Shown here one piece after another: positions 23,024-31,963 of a stretch of DNA of 64,000 bases (position 1 is its first letter; each line of letters begins with the position of its first letter). This stretch comes from Marinilongibacter aquaticus (lineage in GTDB: Bacteria > Bacteroidota > Bacteroidia > Cytophagales > Spirosomataceae), in assembly GCF_020149935.1 (NCBI RefSeq), contig NZ_CP083757.1:1178001-1242000 (forward strand). The letters are read 5' to 3'. The notes under the pieces are model-generated. The model was given only the letters and a program-made list of their open reading frames with translations. It did not search any database and was not told the DNA's origin. Made by a program: the position numbers and the translations under genes.

Positions 23024-23602
23024 ATGAAAAGCCCTTTCGCAGCCCTGTTCCTTTTGATGACACTCTCCAGCACTTTTGCCCAAGACCACTATCAAAGCAT
23101 TCCCGATTATTCCAACACTGCATACAGCAATGAAAATATACTGGCCCGTATGCTCGACGGACTAGGCTTTCGCTATTATTGGGGCACTTATGAGCTGCGT
23201 GCCGAAGACCTTGCGTTCAAACCTTCTGATGAAGCCAGAACAAGTTACGAAACCTTGCAACATATTGATGGGCTGACTTTCGTCATACTCAAAACGATCA
23301 AGGGAGAACCCATAAAACCCGGCCAAAACAATTCTGAATTGGAGTATACGGCTCTTCGTCAAAAAACCTTGCAACAAATTGAAGATGCGGCCGAATATTT
23401 GAAAAACAATACGCTCGACCCCGGAAAACATAAAATTCGCTTTCAAAATGGAGAGTCGGAATACAGTCTCCCTCTTTGGAACCTTATAAACGGCCCGATC
23501 GAAGATGCCACTTGGCATGTGGGGCAAATTGTGAGTTTTCGGAGAAGTTCGGAAAATCCGCTTCCAAAAGGTGTAGACGTATTGGAAGGAGTGAAAAAAT
23601 AA
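23024..23602 (+). CDS. Exported DinB-superfamily protein
   Basis: The product has 192 residues from ATG 23024; upstream in-frame codons back to 22973 precede the signal peptide and are unlikely to be used. Signal peptide MKSPFAALFLLMTLSSTFAQ. The DinB four-helix bundle follows, with metal-ligand candidates in ETLQHIDGLTF and GPIEDATWHVGQIVSFRR. DinB-like proteins can be thiol-dependent metalloenzymes; the substrate here is unknown. It is followed 5 bp later by an M23 peptidase gene. Confidence 0.8.
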   Translation: MKSPFAALFLLMTLSSTFAQDHYQSIPDYSNTAYSNENILARMLDGLGFRYYWGTYELRAEDLAFKPSDEARTSYETLQHIDGLTFVILKTIKGEPIKPGQNNSELEYTALRQKTLQQIEDAAEYLKNNTLDPGKHKIRFQNGESEYSLPLWNLINGPIEDATWHVGQIVSFRRSSENPLPKGVDVLEGVKK

Positions 23603-23607
23603 AAGAG

Positions 23608-24270
23608 ATGCCAGAATTTGCACAGATCACTGCATTCGATTTAAGTACAAGTCAGCTTGTTTGGCTTGATTTCACTGCCAAAAATGAAGAACTCCAGAGC
23701 ATTGACCCGGACAGCACATCCGCCTTCAGTTCCTATATTTTTGAGAAAATCAAAAGCCAAGGCGGACAAGTAGGAATAGGCGGCTGGCTCGAAAACCGTA
23801 CCATTTACCGCTCGCGTGAGCAATTCAATACAGGTAAGAGCAGAAACATTCATTTGGGAGTGGATATTTGGCTGCCCGCCGAAAGCCCTCTTTTCGCTCC
23901 TGAAACCTGCGAAATTTACGGTTTGGCCAACAATACGGGCTTTGGCAACTACGGCCCTACAATCATCTTGAAAGCTCAGCACAAAGAACTTTTCTATCTT
24001 TTTGGGCATCTCAGCCTAGACTCACTTGAAGGCAAAACGGAAGGTCAAAAAATTGAAGCGGGGCAATCCGTGGGTAAAATTGGCAATTATCCCATAAACG
24101 GAGACTGGCCGCCTCACCTCCACTTCCAGGTCATGCAAAATCTACTCGGACAAAAAAGCGACTTCCCTGGCGTGTGTGCCGAAAACGAATTGGCCTTTTT
24201 CCAGAAATATTGCCTCAACCCCTACCCTTTCTTGGGTTTACAAGAAAAAGACTGGGCACATAAACCCTAA
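23608..24270 (+). CDS. M23-family (LytM-like) metallopeptidase domain protein
   Basis: The product has 220 residues from ATG 23608, 5 bp after the DinB stop. The LytM zinc site is visible as NIHLGVDIWLPAESPLFAP (H...D) and PPHLHFQV (HxH). GNYGPTIILKAQ and FGHLSLDSLEG are the usual central strands. No signal peptide is evident, so it may act in the cytoplasm or be an odd member of the family. Likely cotranscribed with the DinB-like gene. Confidence 0.82.
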   Translation: MPEFAQITAFDLSTSQLVWLDFTAKNEELQSIDPDSTSAFSSYIFEKIKSQGGQVGIGGWLENRTIYRSREQFNTGKSRNIHLGVDIWLPAESPLFAPETCEIYGLANNTGFGNYGPTIILKAQHKELFYLFGHLSLDSLEGKTEGQKIEAGQSVGKIGNYPINGDWPPHLHFQVMQNLLGQKSDFPGVCAENELAFFQKYCLNPYPFLGLQEKDWAHKP

Positions 24271-24282
24271 ACAGCGGAAAAT

Positions 24283-25623
24283 TTATCCCTTATAAAAAAC
24301 CCACTTCGAAAGCTCCTTCCAAGTAATTTTCTTTCCGTATAAAAGTATACCCACACGATAAATACGGGCCGCCAACCAAGTGGTAAAGATGAATCCCCCG
24401 ATCAATAAAGAAATCGAAAGTACAATTTGCCAAACTGGCACGCCAAAAGGTATACGCACCATCATCAAGACAGGCGAAGAAAACGGAATCATCGAACCCC
24501 AAAAAGCCAATGGCCCATTGGGATCACGCATGGCAAACTGAGCAATTATAAAGGATGCAATCAGTGGAATGGTAATGGGCAACACAAACTGTTGCGTGTC
24601 AGTTTCTCCGTCAACTGCGGAGCCCACCGCCCCGAAAAGCGAGCTGTACAACAGGTACCCACCCACAAAATAGAATACAAAAGAAATCAGGATTGTACTC
24701 ACCGGCAATGTCGACAAAGCTCCGAAAATTTCGGGCATTGCTCCATTGCTGAAACCCATCTGCTGTTCCTGAGCCATTTGGGCCGCCACTTCCGGAGGCA
24801 AATTGGCCGCCTGTACTTTGGCCATTTCGGCCCCTGCCATTTTACTTCCAATCACTTGTCCGCCGATACTAAAAATCGCCAAGCCAAACGTAACCCACAA
24901 TAAAAATTGCGTAAGGCCCACCAATGCCACTCCAACAATCTTACCGATCATCAGCTCGAAAGGTTTTACCGATGAGATAATCACCTCCACAATGCGGCTG
25001 TTTTTTTCCTCCATCACGCCCCGCATCACCTGAGCCCCGTAAATAAACACGAGCATATAAATCAAAAAAGCCGAAAACATACCGATGGCCGTCGAAGCCG
25101 AAGAACTGCTCTTCCTTTCCTGGCCCTCTTTCAAACTGATGGTCTCGGAATCGACATTGAGTTTGGCCTCTTCCAAAACCGAACGCGTAATGCCCGCCTC
25201 GGTCAGTTTGATACTTTCAATCTCCCGTTCAATGCCATTTTCTATCTTATTCTTCAGCTCCAAAGGCACTCCATTTTCGGCGAAAATCTGCACGCCTTTC
25301 GAATTGTTAAAAATGTCTTTTGGAATAAACACCAAGGCATCGCTGCCGCTTTTTTTGAAATCGGCCTTGGCCTCTTCTAAGCTGGAGCTCACAAAATTAA
25401 ACTTGTAGATATCGTCGTTGGGAATTTTGTTCACAAACAAGCCACTTTCATCGATCACCTCGATGTGCTTTTCATCGATACCGCTCATCGCTGCCCAGAA
25501 AATCCCACCCCACATGGCCACCATCAAAATAGGCACAACCAATGTCATGATGATGAAACTCCGCTTTTTTACCCGCGTGAAGTATTCTCTTTTAATGATC
25601 AAAAAAATATTTTTCATGCTCAA
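24283..25623 (-). CDS. ABC-2 type exporter permease (NatB-like)
   Basis: The product has 446 residues. N-terminal helix (SFIIMTLVVPILMVAMWGGIF), a large extracytoplasmic domain (about 45-180), then five to six helices (AIGMFSAFLIYMLVFIYGAQ onward) with MRGVMEEKNSRIVEVIISS, a conserved NatB box. It overlaps the upstream ATPase gene by 4 bp, forming a two-gene NatAB-like exporter. Substrate unknown; some homologues export sodium. Confidence 0.9.
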   Translation of the reverse strand: MSMKNIFLIIKREYFTRVKKRSFIIMTLVVPILMVAMWGGIFWAAMSGIDEKHIEVIDESGLFVNKIPNDDIYKFNFVSSSLEEAKADFKKSGSDALVFIPKDIFNNSKGVQIFAENGVPLELKNKIENGIEREIESIKLTEAGITRSVLEEAKLNVDSETISLKEGQERKSSSSASTAIGMFSAFLIYMLVFIYGAQVMRGVMEEKNSRIVEVIISSVKPFELMIGKIVGVALVGLTQFLLWVTFGLAIFSIGGQVIGSKMAGAEMAKVQAANLPPEVAAQMAQEQQMGFSNGAMPEIFGALSTLPVSTILISFVFYFVGGYLLYSSLFGAVGSAVDGETDTQQFVLPITIPLIASFIIAQFAMRDPNGPLAFWGSMIPFSSPVLMMVRIPFGVPVWQIVLSISLLIGGFIFTTWLAARIYRVGILLYGKKITWKELSKWVFYKG

Positions 25624-26534
25624 TTTGCGTTTACGGCTTGAATAAAAATGTCGTTCATACTGGGTATTTGCTCGTTGAAAGCCCGCACCTCTACCTGGTC
25701 GATAAGAGCTTGCAACATGGCTTTATTGTTTTGCCCGTCGATGAGTTTCACGCGACTTTCTACAAGCTCACCTTCCAATTTTATCGTGTCCACAATCTCA
25801 TATACTTCTGGTCTTTCGGTCAACTGTCCCAAATGCTGAACCAGGAAACTGTTGGTTTTGAACTGCTCCTTCAACTCTTTTTTCGAACCATCCAACACCT
25901 TTTTCGATTTGTCGATCAAGGCCACGTGATCACACAGTTCCTCTACCGATTCCATTCGGTGTGTAGAGAAAATAATAGAACTGCCCAATCTTCTCAATTC
26001 AAGAATCTCGTCTTTGATAATATTCGCATTTATCGGGTCGAAACCACTGAAAGGTTCATCCAGAATAATGAGTTTCGGTTGGTGCAAGACAGTGGCCACA
26101 AACTGTATTTTTTGCTGCATACCTTTCGAAAGATCCTCTACAGGTTTTTCCCACCAACTTTTGATATCGAATTTTATGAACCAATCTTTTAACTTATCCA
26201 TGGCTTCGCTTTTCGAAAGTCCTTTAAGCTGGGCCAGATAAAGCAGGTGATCGCCCACTTTCATTTTTTTGTACAGCCCCCTTTCTTCGGGTAGATAACC
26301 AATATCATTCCTGTGTGACTCCCGCAAAGGTTCGCCGTCAAAAAAGACCTTTCCCGAATCGGGTGCAGTGATTTGGTTAATGATACGGATCAATGAAGTT
26401 TTTCCCGCTCCATTGGGGCCGAGCAAACCGAAGATCAAACCCTTGGGTACGGTAATGCTCACATCATCCAAAGCGAGGTGATTGGAATAGTTTTTTACAA
26501 TATTCTGGATGTCTAAAATTGCGTTCACGGGCAT
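25620..26534 (-). CDS. ABC transporter ATP-binding protein (NatA-like)
   Basis: The product has 304 residues from ATG 26534 (MPVNAILDIQNIVKNYSN); a longer frame to 26645 adds a non-conserved leader. Walker A GLLGPNGAGKTSLIR, Q-loop NDIGYLPEERGLYK, signature DLSKGMQQKIQF, Walker B KLIILDEPFSGFDP, H-loop IIFSTHRM. The C-terminal domain (about 210-300) is typical of NatA. It couples to the permease that overlaps its end. Confidence 0.92.
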   Translation of the reverse strand: MPVNAILDIQNIVKNYSNHLALDDVSITVPKGLIFGLLGPNGAGKTSLIRIINQITAPDSGKVFFDGEPLRESHRNDIGYLPEERGLYKKMKVGDHLLYLAQLKGLSKSEAMDKLKDWFIKFDIKSWWEKPVEDLSKGMQQKIQFVATVLHQPKLIILDEPFSGFDPINANIIKDEILELRRLGSSIIFSTHRMESVEELCDHVALIDKSKKVLDGSKKELKEQFKTNSFLVQHLGQLTERPEVYEIVDTIKLEGELVESRVKLIDGQNNKAMLQALIDQVEVRAFNEQIPSMNDIFIQAVNAN

Positions 26535-26707
26535 TTGAGATTGTTGTTCAAAATTAATGAAGTTAATGGATTGCACCTTGCTTTTGGGACAAAAGGGCGA
26601 AAGACTATTTGACAGGCTTTGAAAAAAATACATGCGTACTTCCAACCTTTATCGGCCCTTGGCGGTCTTTCTAAATATCACAACTCTAACAATTAACAGA
26701 TTAAGAA

Positions 26708-27037
26708 ATGCCTGAAACAATACATCTAGTCGGAAAGAAATACGTGAGCCCAAAGCAGATTGTGCTTTTACGAGCTGATGCAAATTACACGGAAGTGGTG
26801 CTCGCCAGCGGTGAACAGATCATCGTCTCAAAAACCTTAAAGGAAATGGAAAAGAGTTTCAACTTTCCGAATTTTTTCCGCACGCACAAATCATACATGG
26901 TCAATCTTGAACACATTGACAGCGTACAGCGAAATGGTATCCGAAACCGGATTACCTTAAAGAATAACATCAATGCTGATGTGAGCAGAAGGCGTAAAGA
27001 AGCCTTTTTCAATGCCCTGCGTCAGCATGCATCGTAA
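26708..27037 (+). CDS. Stand-alone LytTR DNA-binding regulator
   Basis: The product has 109 residues consisting of little more than a LytTR domain: YVSPKQIVLLRADANYTEVV, KTLKEMEKSF, FFRTHKSYMVNLEHIDSVQR, VSRRRKEAFFNALR. No receiver domain. It lies divergent to the ABC exporter with 170 bp between starts, so it may regulate the exporter, but the sequence does not show this. Terminator follows. Confidence 0.88.
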   Translation: MPETIHLVGKKYVSPKQIVLLRADANYTEVVLASGEQIIVSKTLKEMEKSFNFPNFFRTHKSYMVNLEHIDSVQRNGIRNRITLKNNINADVSRRRKEAFFNALRQHAS

Positions 27038-27070
27038 TCCTTAAATAAACTGTATGCCTTAACCTTAAAA

Positions 27071-27098
27071 AGGGAGCTCCGAAGAAGCTCCCTTTATT
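27071..27098. terminator. Terminator between LytTR and citrate synthase genes
   Basis: AGGGAGCT and AGCTCCCT form a stem around CCGAAGA, followed by TTATTT. It lies between the converging stops at 27037 and 27126. Confidence 0.75.
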
Positions 27099-27125
27099 TA
27101 TGCTACAAAACGTTTCCGCTTGTGA

Positions 27126-28409
27126 TTATCTGTTTTCGATGTCAACAAAAGGGCGTACCGTTTCGCCAGTATAAATCTGACGCGGTCTGCCGATTGCTTG
27201 CCCATCGTTTCGCAACTCAAGCCATTGGGCGATCCAACCCGGAAGACGTCCGATTGCAAACATTACAGTAAACATATTTACTGGAATACCCAATGCTCTG
27301 TAAATGATTCCTGAATAGAAGTCGACGTTTGGATAAAGCTTTCTTTCTACGAAATAATCGTCGCTCAAAGCCGCTTCTTCCAAACCGCGTGCGATGTCCA
27401 ATACAGGGTCTTCGATTCCCAAAGCCGCCAGCACTTCGTCTGCAGCCTTTTTGATGATACGGGCACGTGGGTCAAAGTTTTTGTACACACGGTGTCCGAA
27501 GCCCATCAAACGGAAAGGATCGTTCTTGTCTTTGGCTTTGTTCAAATACTTCTCAACTCCACCACCATCGGCACGAATGGCCTCTAGCATTTCGATTACC
27601 GCTTGGTTTGCACCACCGTGCAAAGGTCCCCAAAGGGCCGAAATACCTGCGGAAATAGAAGAGTAGATATTGGCTTGCGAAGAACCCACCAAACGTACAG
27701 TCGATGTCGAGCAGTTTTGTTCGTGATCGGCGTGCAAGATCAACAATTTGTTCAGTGCATTCGAAACAACAGGATCCACTTCATATTTCTCTACCGGCAA
27801 GGCAAACATCATATGAAGGAAATTGGAGCAATAATCCAGATTATTGTTTGGATAATTGATAGGGTGACCCTGCGATTTTTTATAACACCAAGTAGCCAAA
27901 GTCGGCAATTTGGCCATCAGACGTACAATGTGCAAATCGATGTTGTCCATATCGCTTTTGCTGTACGATTCTGGATAAAAGCCGCTCATGGCACTCACCA
28001 AAGACGACATCACACCCATGGGGTGAGCGTTCACGGGAAAACCGTCAAAGATTTTCCGCATGTCTTCGTTTACCATTGTATGGCGACGGATCTTCCCTAC
28101 AAACTCGTCGTATTGCGATTGCGTAGGCAATTCTCCATAAATCAACAAATAGGCCACACCCAGAAAATCGGCTTTATCGGCCAAATCTTCAATCGAATAT
28201 CCCCTGTAACGCAGCAAGCCTTTTTCACCATCCAAATAAGTAATTGCGGAAGTGGTGGAACCCGTATTCTTGAAACCGGGATCGATCGTGATGTATCCGG
28301 TTTGAGCTCTTAACTTTGATATATCGATGGCTTTCTCCTGTTCAGACCCCTCAATGATCGGGTACTCATATTCTTTACCATCCAAGGTTAGCTTTGCTAT
28401 TTCGGCCAT
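27126..28409 (-). CDS. gltA: Citrate synthase
   Basis: The product has 427 residues, full length. Type II (hexameric) citrate synthase: an N-terminal beta domain (AKLTLDGKEYEYPIIEG), substrate His in LHADHEQNCSTSTVRLVGSS, second His in LWGPLHGGANQAVIEML, MGFGHRVYKNFDPRARI with catalytic His/Arg, and the Asp in YPNVDFYSGIIY. It condenses acetyl-CoA with oxaloacetate at the entry of the TCA cycle. Monocistronic. Confidence 0.97.
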   Translation of the reverse strand: MAEIAKLTLDGKEYEYPIIEGSEQEKAIDISKLRAQTGYITIDPGFKNTGSTTSAITYLDGEKGLLRYRGYSIEDLADKADFLGVAYLLIYGELPTQSQYDEFVGKIRRHTMVNEDMRKIFDGFPVNAHPMGVMSSLVSAMSGFYPESYSKSDMDNIDLHIVRLMAKLPTLATWCYKKSQGHPINYPNNNLDYCSNFLHMMFALPVEKYEVDPVVSNALNKLLILHADHEQNCSTSTVRLVGSSQANIYSSISAGISALWGPLHGGANQAVIEMLEAIRADGGGVEKYLNKAKDKNDPFRLMGFGHRVYKNFDPRARIIKKAADEVLAALGIEDPVLDIARGLEEAALSDDYFVERKLYPNVDFYSGIIYRALGIPVNMFTVMFAIGRLPGWIAQWLELRNDGQAIGRPRQIYTGETVRPFVDIENR

Positions 28410-28645
28410 GGTTTATTTTTTAATACGTGATTTTATTTCAATGTGTCGGCTGCGAATTTAGTAAAAATAGTACAATTTTATAAACCTGAAATAGATTTAT
28501 TAGGGGCTTACAATAAGCTTTTAAAATTTTCAAAAGTCGATATTCCGCTTCCCTTCCTTATATCCCGAAGTTCATCTTCATTGCTTCAAATTTTCCTATT
28601 TTCAATGTAGCAACTTTTATTACGCAAGAAGCTTCAAGTTCAGAT

Positions 28646-30118
28646 TTATTTATTGAATAAATCCTGATATGCCTTCTCATATTTGTCGCCCGCAGGCCAA
28701 GATGGAGCCACCGGTTTATCGGCTATCAAGCGGGCTACATAGGCATACACTTGGGCAAATTTTGTACAGTAAGCGAAATCCAAACTCTCGGGATTATCAG
28801 CTTCGCGGTGGTAGTACTTCATAATTTCTTCGCTGAAACTGCGAAAGCCTTCCGAAAGCGTAGGTGCAGGAATGCCCTTTGCCGCAAAACTTACATTATC
28901 TGAGCGGTCGAACAAACCCAATTCTGGCACAGGATCATCTACAAAATCGAGCCCCATTTGTTTAGTCGCCTTGGCCACTTCGGCTTCGATTCCCGTTCGT
29001 TTTATTCCAATTCCAGTGATTAAAGAGGTGTCGTCGTACCCTGCTCCATCGATGTTCAAATTGAACACGCATTGGTTCAAAGGCACCAAGGGGTGCTCCG
29101 CATAATATGCACTGCCTTTCAAACCCACCTCCTCGCCTGTGAAGGCCAAAAACAAAATGGATCGACTGGCCGGTTTCTGGGCCAAACACTTGGCTGCTTC
29201 TATCAAACCTGCCACACCGATAGCATTGTCGCGAGCACCGTTGAAAATGGTATCCTCGGTAGCCGTTTCGGACTGATGATGCCCGATGTGATCGAAATGA
29301 GCCGAAAGAATTACATACTCATTTTTTAGTTTCGCATCTGCACCGGGCAATATCCCACAGACATTGGCACTCTGAAATCTCACTTTTTTCAATCCCGCAC
29401 AATCGATATCCATACGTTCGCCAATGCGTTTGGCCGTGGCACTGTTTATCAAAAAGCGATTGAAAGGCTGGCTGCTCTTTCCCGCAAGATCGATCCGGTC
29501 TTTGCCCAAATTATCAACCAAAGTTTGCCAAGGCAGAGGAGCCACAAAAATTTCGATCAAAGCGAAAGCCCCATGAGCCTTGGCCAAAGCTTCTTTTTGT
29601 CGAGAAGCCGCCAACATAGCTCCAAAAGTCTTTGTTTCCGGATGTCCGATTTGAGCCACGATCACTTTTCCGGCTACATCCAGATCTTTAAAATCATCGT
29701 AACTACCGTCTTCCGAAGCCCAAGCGTAAGGCAAACGCACCACCTGCAAATTGCTTCCTTTGAAGCCTTTGCCGTTCATCATCAAGAAATCTTCGGTAAT
29801 CTTCAAATTCTCCGATCCGCTTTTCATGCGGCCATGTTTTGGCTGGCTGGTCCGCTCGAAGGGCACTTCTTGCAAAAAGCTGCCGTTAATCGGCTGCACA
29901 CCGTAGCTTCGCCATTCTTCGGCAATGTATCGGGCCGCAGCCTCATTTCCGGGTTCTCCGGTATTGCGTCCCAAAAGCTCATCTGAAGCCAAAAAACGGA
30001 TATGTTTGCTCACCTCATTTTCCGAAATGGAAGCCTCCGGTAATTTTTTGAATTTCTGAGCCACAGACTCGTTGGCCCATGGCAAGGCCAAGAGCAAAAG
30101 GACAAATATCTTCTTCAT
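28646..30118 (-). CDS. Secreted M28-family metallopeptidase
   Basis: The product has 490 residues with signal peptide MKKIFVLLLLALPWANESVA. A PA-type insert lies at about residues 130-230. Zinc ligands: His/Asp in ILSAHFDHIGHH, Asp in NGARDNAIGVAG, the Glu pair in FTGEEVGLKGS, Asp in FNLNIDGAG, and a C-terminal His in KYYHREADNPESLD. Periplasmic or secreted aminopeptidase-like enzyme. Followed on the same strand, from 30135 upward, by the DUF3820/proB group. Confidence 0.9.
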   Translation of the reverse strand: MKKIFVLLLLALPWANESVAQKFKKLPEASISENEVSKHIRFLASDELLGRNTGEPGNEAAARYIAEEWRSYGVQPINGSFLQEVPFERTSQPKHGRMKSGSENLKITEDFLMMNGKGFKGSNLQVVRLPYAWASEDGSYDDFKDLDVAGKVIVAQIGHPETKTFGAMLAASRQKEALAKAHGAFALIEIFVAPLPWQTLVDNLGKDRIDLAGKSSQPFNRFLINSATAKRIGERMDIDCAGLKKVRFQSANVCGILPGADAKLKNEYVILSAHFDHIGHHQSETATEDTIFNGARDNAIGVAGLIEAAKCLAQKPASRSILFLAFTGEEVGLKGSAYYAEHPLVPLNQCVFNLNIDGAGYDDTSLITGIGIKRTGIEAEVAKATKQMGLDFVDDPVPELGLFDRSDNVSFAAKGIPAPTLSEGFRSFSEEIMKYYHREADNPESLDFAYCTKFAQVYAYVARLIADKPVAPSWPAGDKYEKAYQDLFNK

Positions 30119-30134
30119 ATACAGTTTGTTAATC

Positions 30135-30380
30135 CTATTTCAGGTAAATCCGCTTTAAATTAAAGAGAATTTCTTGAAGTCCATTGTTTTTGATCTCGTA
30201 GACGGTGGCCAAACGCTCGCCAAGTTTCCCGGGCGGGAAACCGCCCTTGCGTAAAAACCACTCGAGATAACTGATTGGCAAATCGGCCAAAAGAGTGCCC
30301 TTGTATTTCCCGAAGGGCATTTTCTGTGTCACAATTTCCCGCAGTATTTCTTTCTTCAATTCTGGACTTTCATTCATCAT
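30135..30380 (-). CDS. DUF3820-family small protein
   Basis: The product has 81 residues with the family core MPFGKYKGTLLADLPISYLE and WFLRKGGFPPGKLGERLATV. Function unknown; some relatives are linked to nucleases of the exodeoxyribonuclease X type. The start overlaps the proB stop by 4 bp, so it is translated from the same mRNA as proB. Confidence 0.82.
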   Translation of the reverse strand: MMNESPELKKEILREIVTQKMPFGKYKGTLLADLPISYLEWFLRKGGFPPGKLGERLATVYEIKNNGLQEILFNLKRIYLK

Positions 30381-31408
30381 AAAACAGCAATATCGTTTGC
30401 GTGGGCAACTATCAAATTTTGTTTTTGCATCTGGATATCCTTGGAAGAAACACGCGAACGGCCAATGGCAATTACCTTGCCCTGAGCATTGAGCAATTCC
30501 AACACCTCACCTTTATCGAAAGTACCCGAAACCTTACGAATTCCCACAGCCAACAAGCTTTTTCTTTCCAAAATCGCTTGAGCAGCCCCTTCGTCCAAAT
30601 GCAAACTGGCGGTGGTCAAGCCTCCACTGGCCAGCCATTTTTTGCTGGCAGTAAGGTTCTCGTATTTGGCTTTAAAATGCGTGCCCGAAGCATGATTATA
30701 GGCCGAAAGTATTCCACCTTGCCCCTTTTTTATGCCAAACACATGCACATCAATGCCCATTTGCGTAGCCAATTTTGCGAAAGTCAGTTTCGAAGCCATA
30801 CCGCCCAAACCCAAACCCGATTTCTGGGTATCTACATACTCCATTATCTTTTCGTCGATATGCTCGACAAAAGGCACGAGTTTCTTTTCTTTATCCAGCA
30901 AACCGCCCGATTCCGTGGCAATCATCAACCTTTCTGCACCGAAACCCGCCGCGATCAAAGTAGCCAGTTCGTCGTTGTCCGAAAACTTCAGTTCACGATC
31001 CGAAATCACGTCGTTCTCATTGGCGATGGGCACAATTCCATTTTCCCACAACGCTTGGTACGTGCTTTTCAATTGCAGAAAAAGATTGCGTTTGGCGAAA
31101 TGTCTTCTTTCGCATAAACTTTGGGCCACACGAATGCCGTATTGGGCAAAAGCCTGACTGAATTGCACGATCAACAAGGGGTTGCCCACGGCGGCGGCGG
31201 CCTTGCGTTTGGCAATGCTGCCGTCGTAATCTTCGATGAAATTCTTGCCGGCCCCCACAGCTCCCGAAGACACCAAAACCAAGTGGTGTTTCTGGTGCAA
31301 TTCGGCCATTTCCTTCGCTATTCGGGCTATGACCTCGCCATCGGGTTCACCATTGGGATTCGTAATGGCGGATGTCCCAAACTTTATGACTAACAATGAT
31401 TTTTTCAT
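30377..31408 (-). CDS. proB: Glutamate 5-kinase with PUA domain
   Basis: The product has 343 residues. An amino-acid kinase domain opens LLVIKFGTSAITNPNGEPDG, with VLVSSGAVGAGKNFI, PIANENDVISDRELKFSDND (glutamate site) and KSGLGLGGMASKLTFAKLA. A C-terminal PUA domain runs from about residue 260 (LHLDEGAAQAILERKSLLAV). First step of proline synthesis. proA is not adjacent. Overlaps the genes on both sides by 4 bp, so it is in an operon with 31405 and 30135. Confidence 0.93.
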   Translation of the reverse strand: MKKSLLVIKFGTSAITNPNGEPDGEVIARIAKEMAELHQKHHLVLVSSGAVGAGKNFIEDYDGSIAKRKAAAAVGNPLLIVQFSQAFAQYGIRVAQSLCERRHFAKRNLFLQLKSTYQALWENGIVPIANENDVISDRELKFSDNDELATLIAAGFGAERLMIATESGGLLDKEKKLVPFVEHIDEKIMEYVDTQKSGLGLGGMASKLTFAKLATQMGIDVHVFGIKKGQGGILSAYNHASGTHFKAKYENLTASKKWLASGGLTTASLHLDEGAAQAILERKSLLAVGIRKVSGTFDKGEVLELLNAQGKVIAIGRSRVSSKDIQMQKQNLIVAHANDIAVL

Positions 31409-31962
31409 TCAGAAAAGGATTTGGGCAGATTCAATTTCTGTGCCTCAATTTTCGTGTCAAATGTATGCAAGAGTTGCAGTACCTTGTCTACTCTTTCGCT
31501 AAAATCAATATGAAAATCTGGATGTAAAGCCCCAATCATCTTGAGAATGGAAAGCACTTTCTTCACCAAATAGGTTCGCAACACATCGCCTTTTCTACTG
31601 AAAATGTTCACATGACGAATTTGCTTTTCGAGCGTTTGCTCGATATAAGTGAGATGCAAATCCACTTCGCCGTATTTGTCTTTCGTCACCCGCCGATACC
31701 AAACCGCTTCTGCACTCATTTTGCGAATGGATTTCAAAAAGAAGGCCGTTCCGGGATAGGCCTTGGCGGTCATTTCGGATATCCAATCCCTTAATTCGTT
31801 TTTTCTTTGAGCGAGATCTTGTTCATCTTCCAAAAGCTGAAACTGCATCTGTTCTCTTAGCAACTTATTCTGGGCTATCAAACGCAGTAAATGTCGATCT
31901 TTTTCCTTTTGCGGCAGATTTAGGATTTCAATTTCCAGTTCTTTTGAAATGTTTTTGGGCAT
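31405..31962 (-). CDS. Conserved-looking helical protein of unknown function (185 aa)
   Basis: Almost entirely helical and highly charged; opens ISKELEIEILNLPQKEKDRH and contains AKAYPGTAFFLKSIRKMSAE. No signal peptide or membrane segment and no family that I recognise. It starts one base before the end of nuoH-side spacing (nuoH stops at 31964) and overlaps proB by 4 bp, so it is probably cotranscribed with nuoH and proB. Confidence 0.75.
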   Translation of the reverse strand: MPKNISKELEIEILNLPQKEKDRHLLRLIAQNKLLREQMQFQLLEDEQDLAQRKNELRDWISEMTAKAYPGTAFFLKSIRKMSAEAVWYRRVTKDKYGEVDLHLTYIEQTLEKQIRHVNIFSRKGDVLRTYLVKKVLSILKMIGALHPDFHIDFSERVDKVLQLLHTFDTKIEAQKLNLPKSFSE

Positions 31963-31963
31963 A

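Noticed and set aside
30401..31157. Plus-strand open frames inside proB and similar shadows in asnS, nuoH, BamA and GH92
   Set aside because: They are opposite-strand shadows without conserved motifs; the genes on the other strand are clear.
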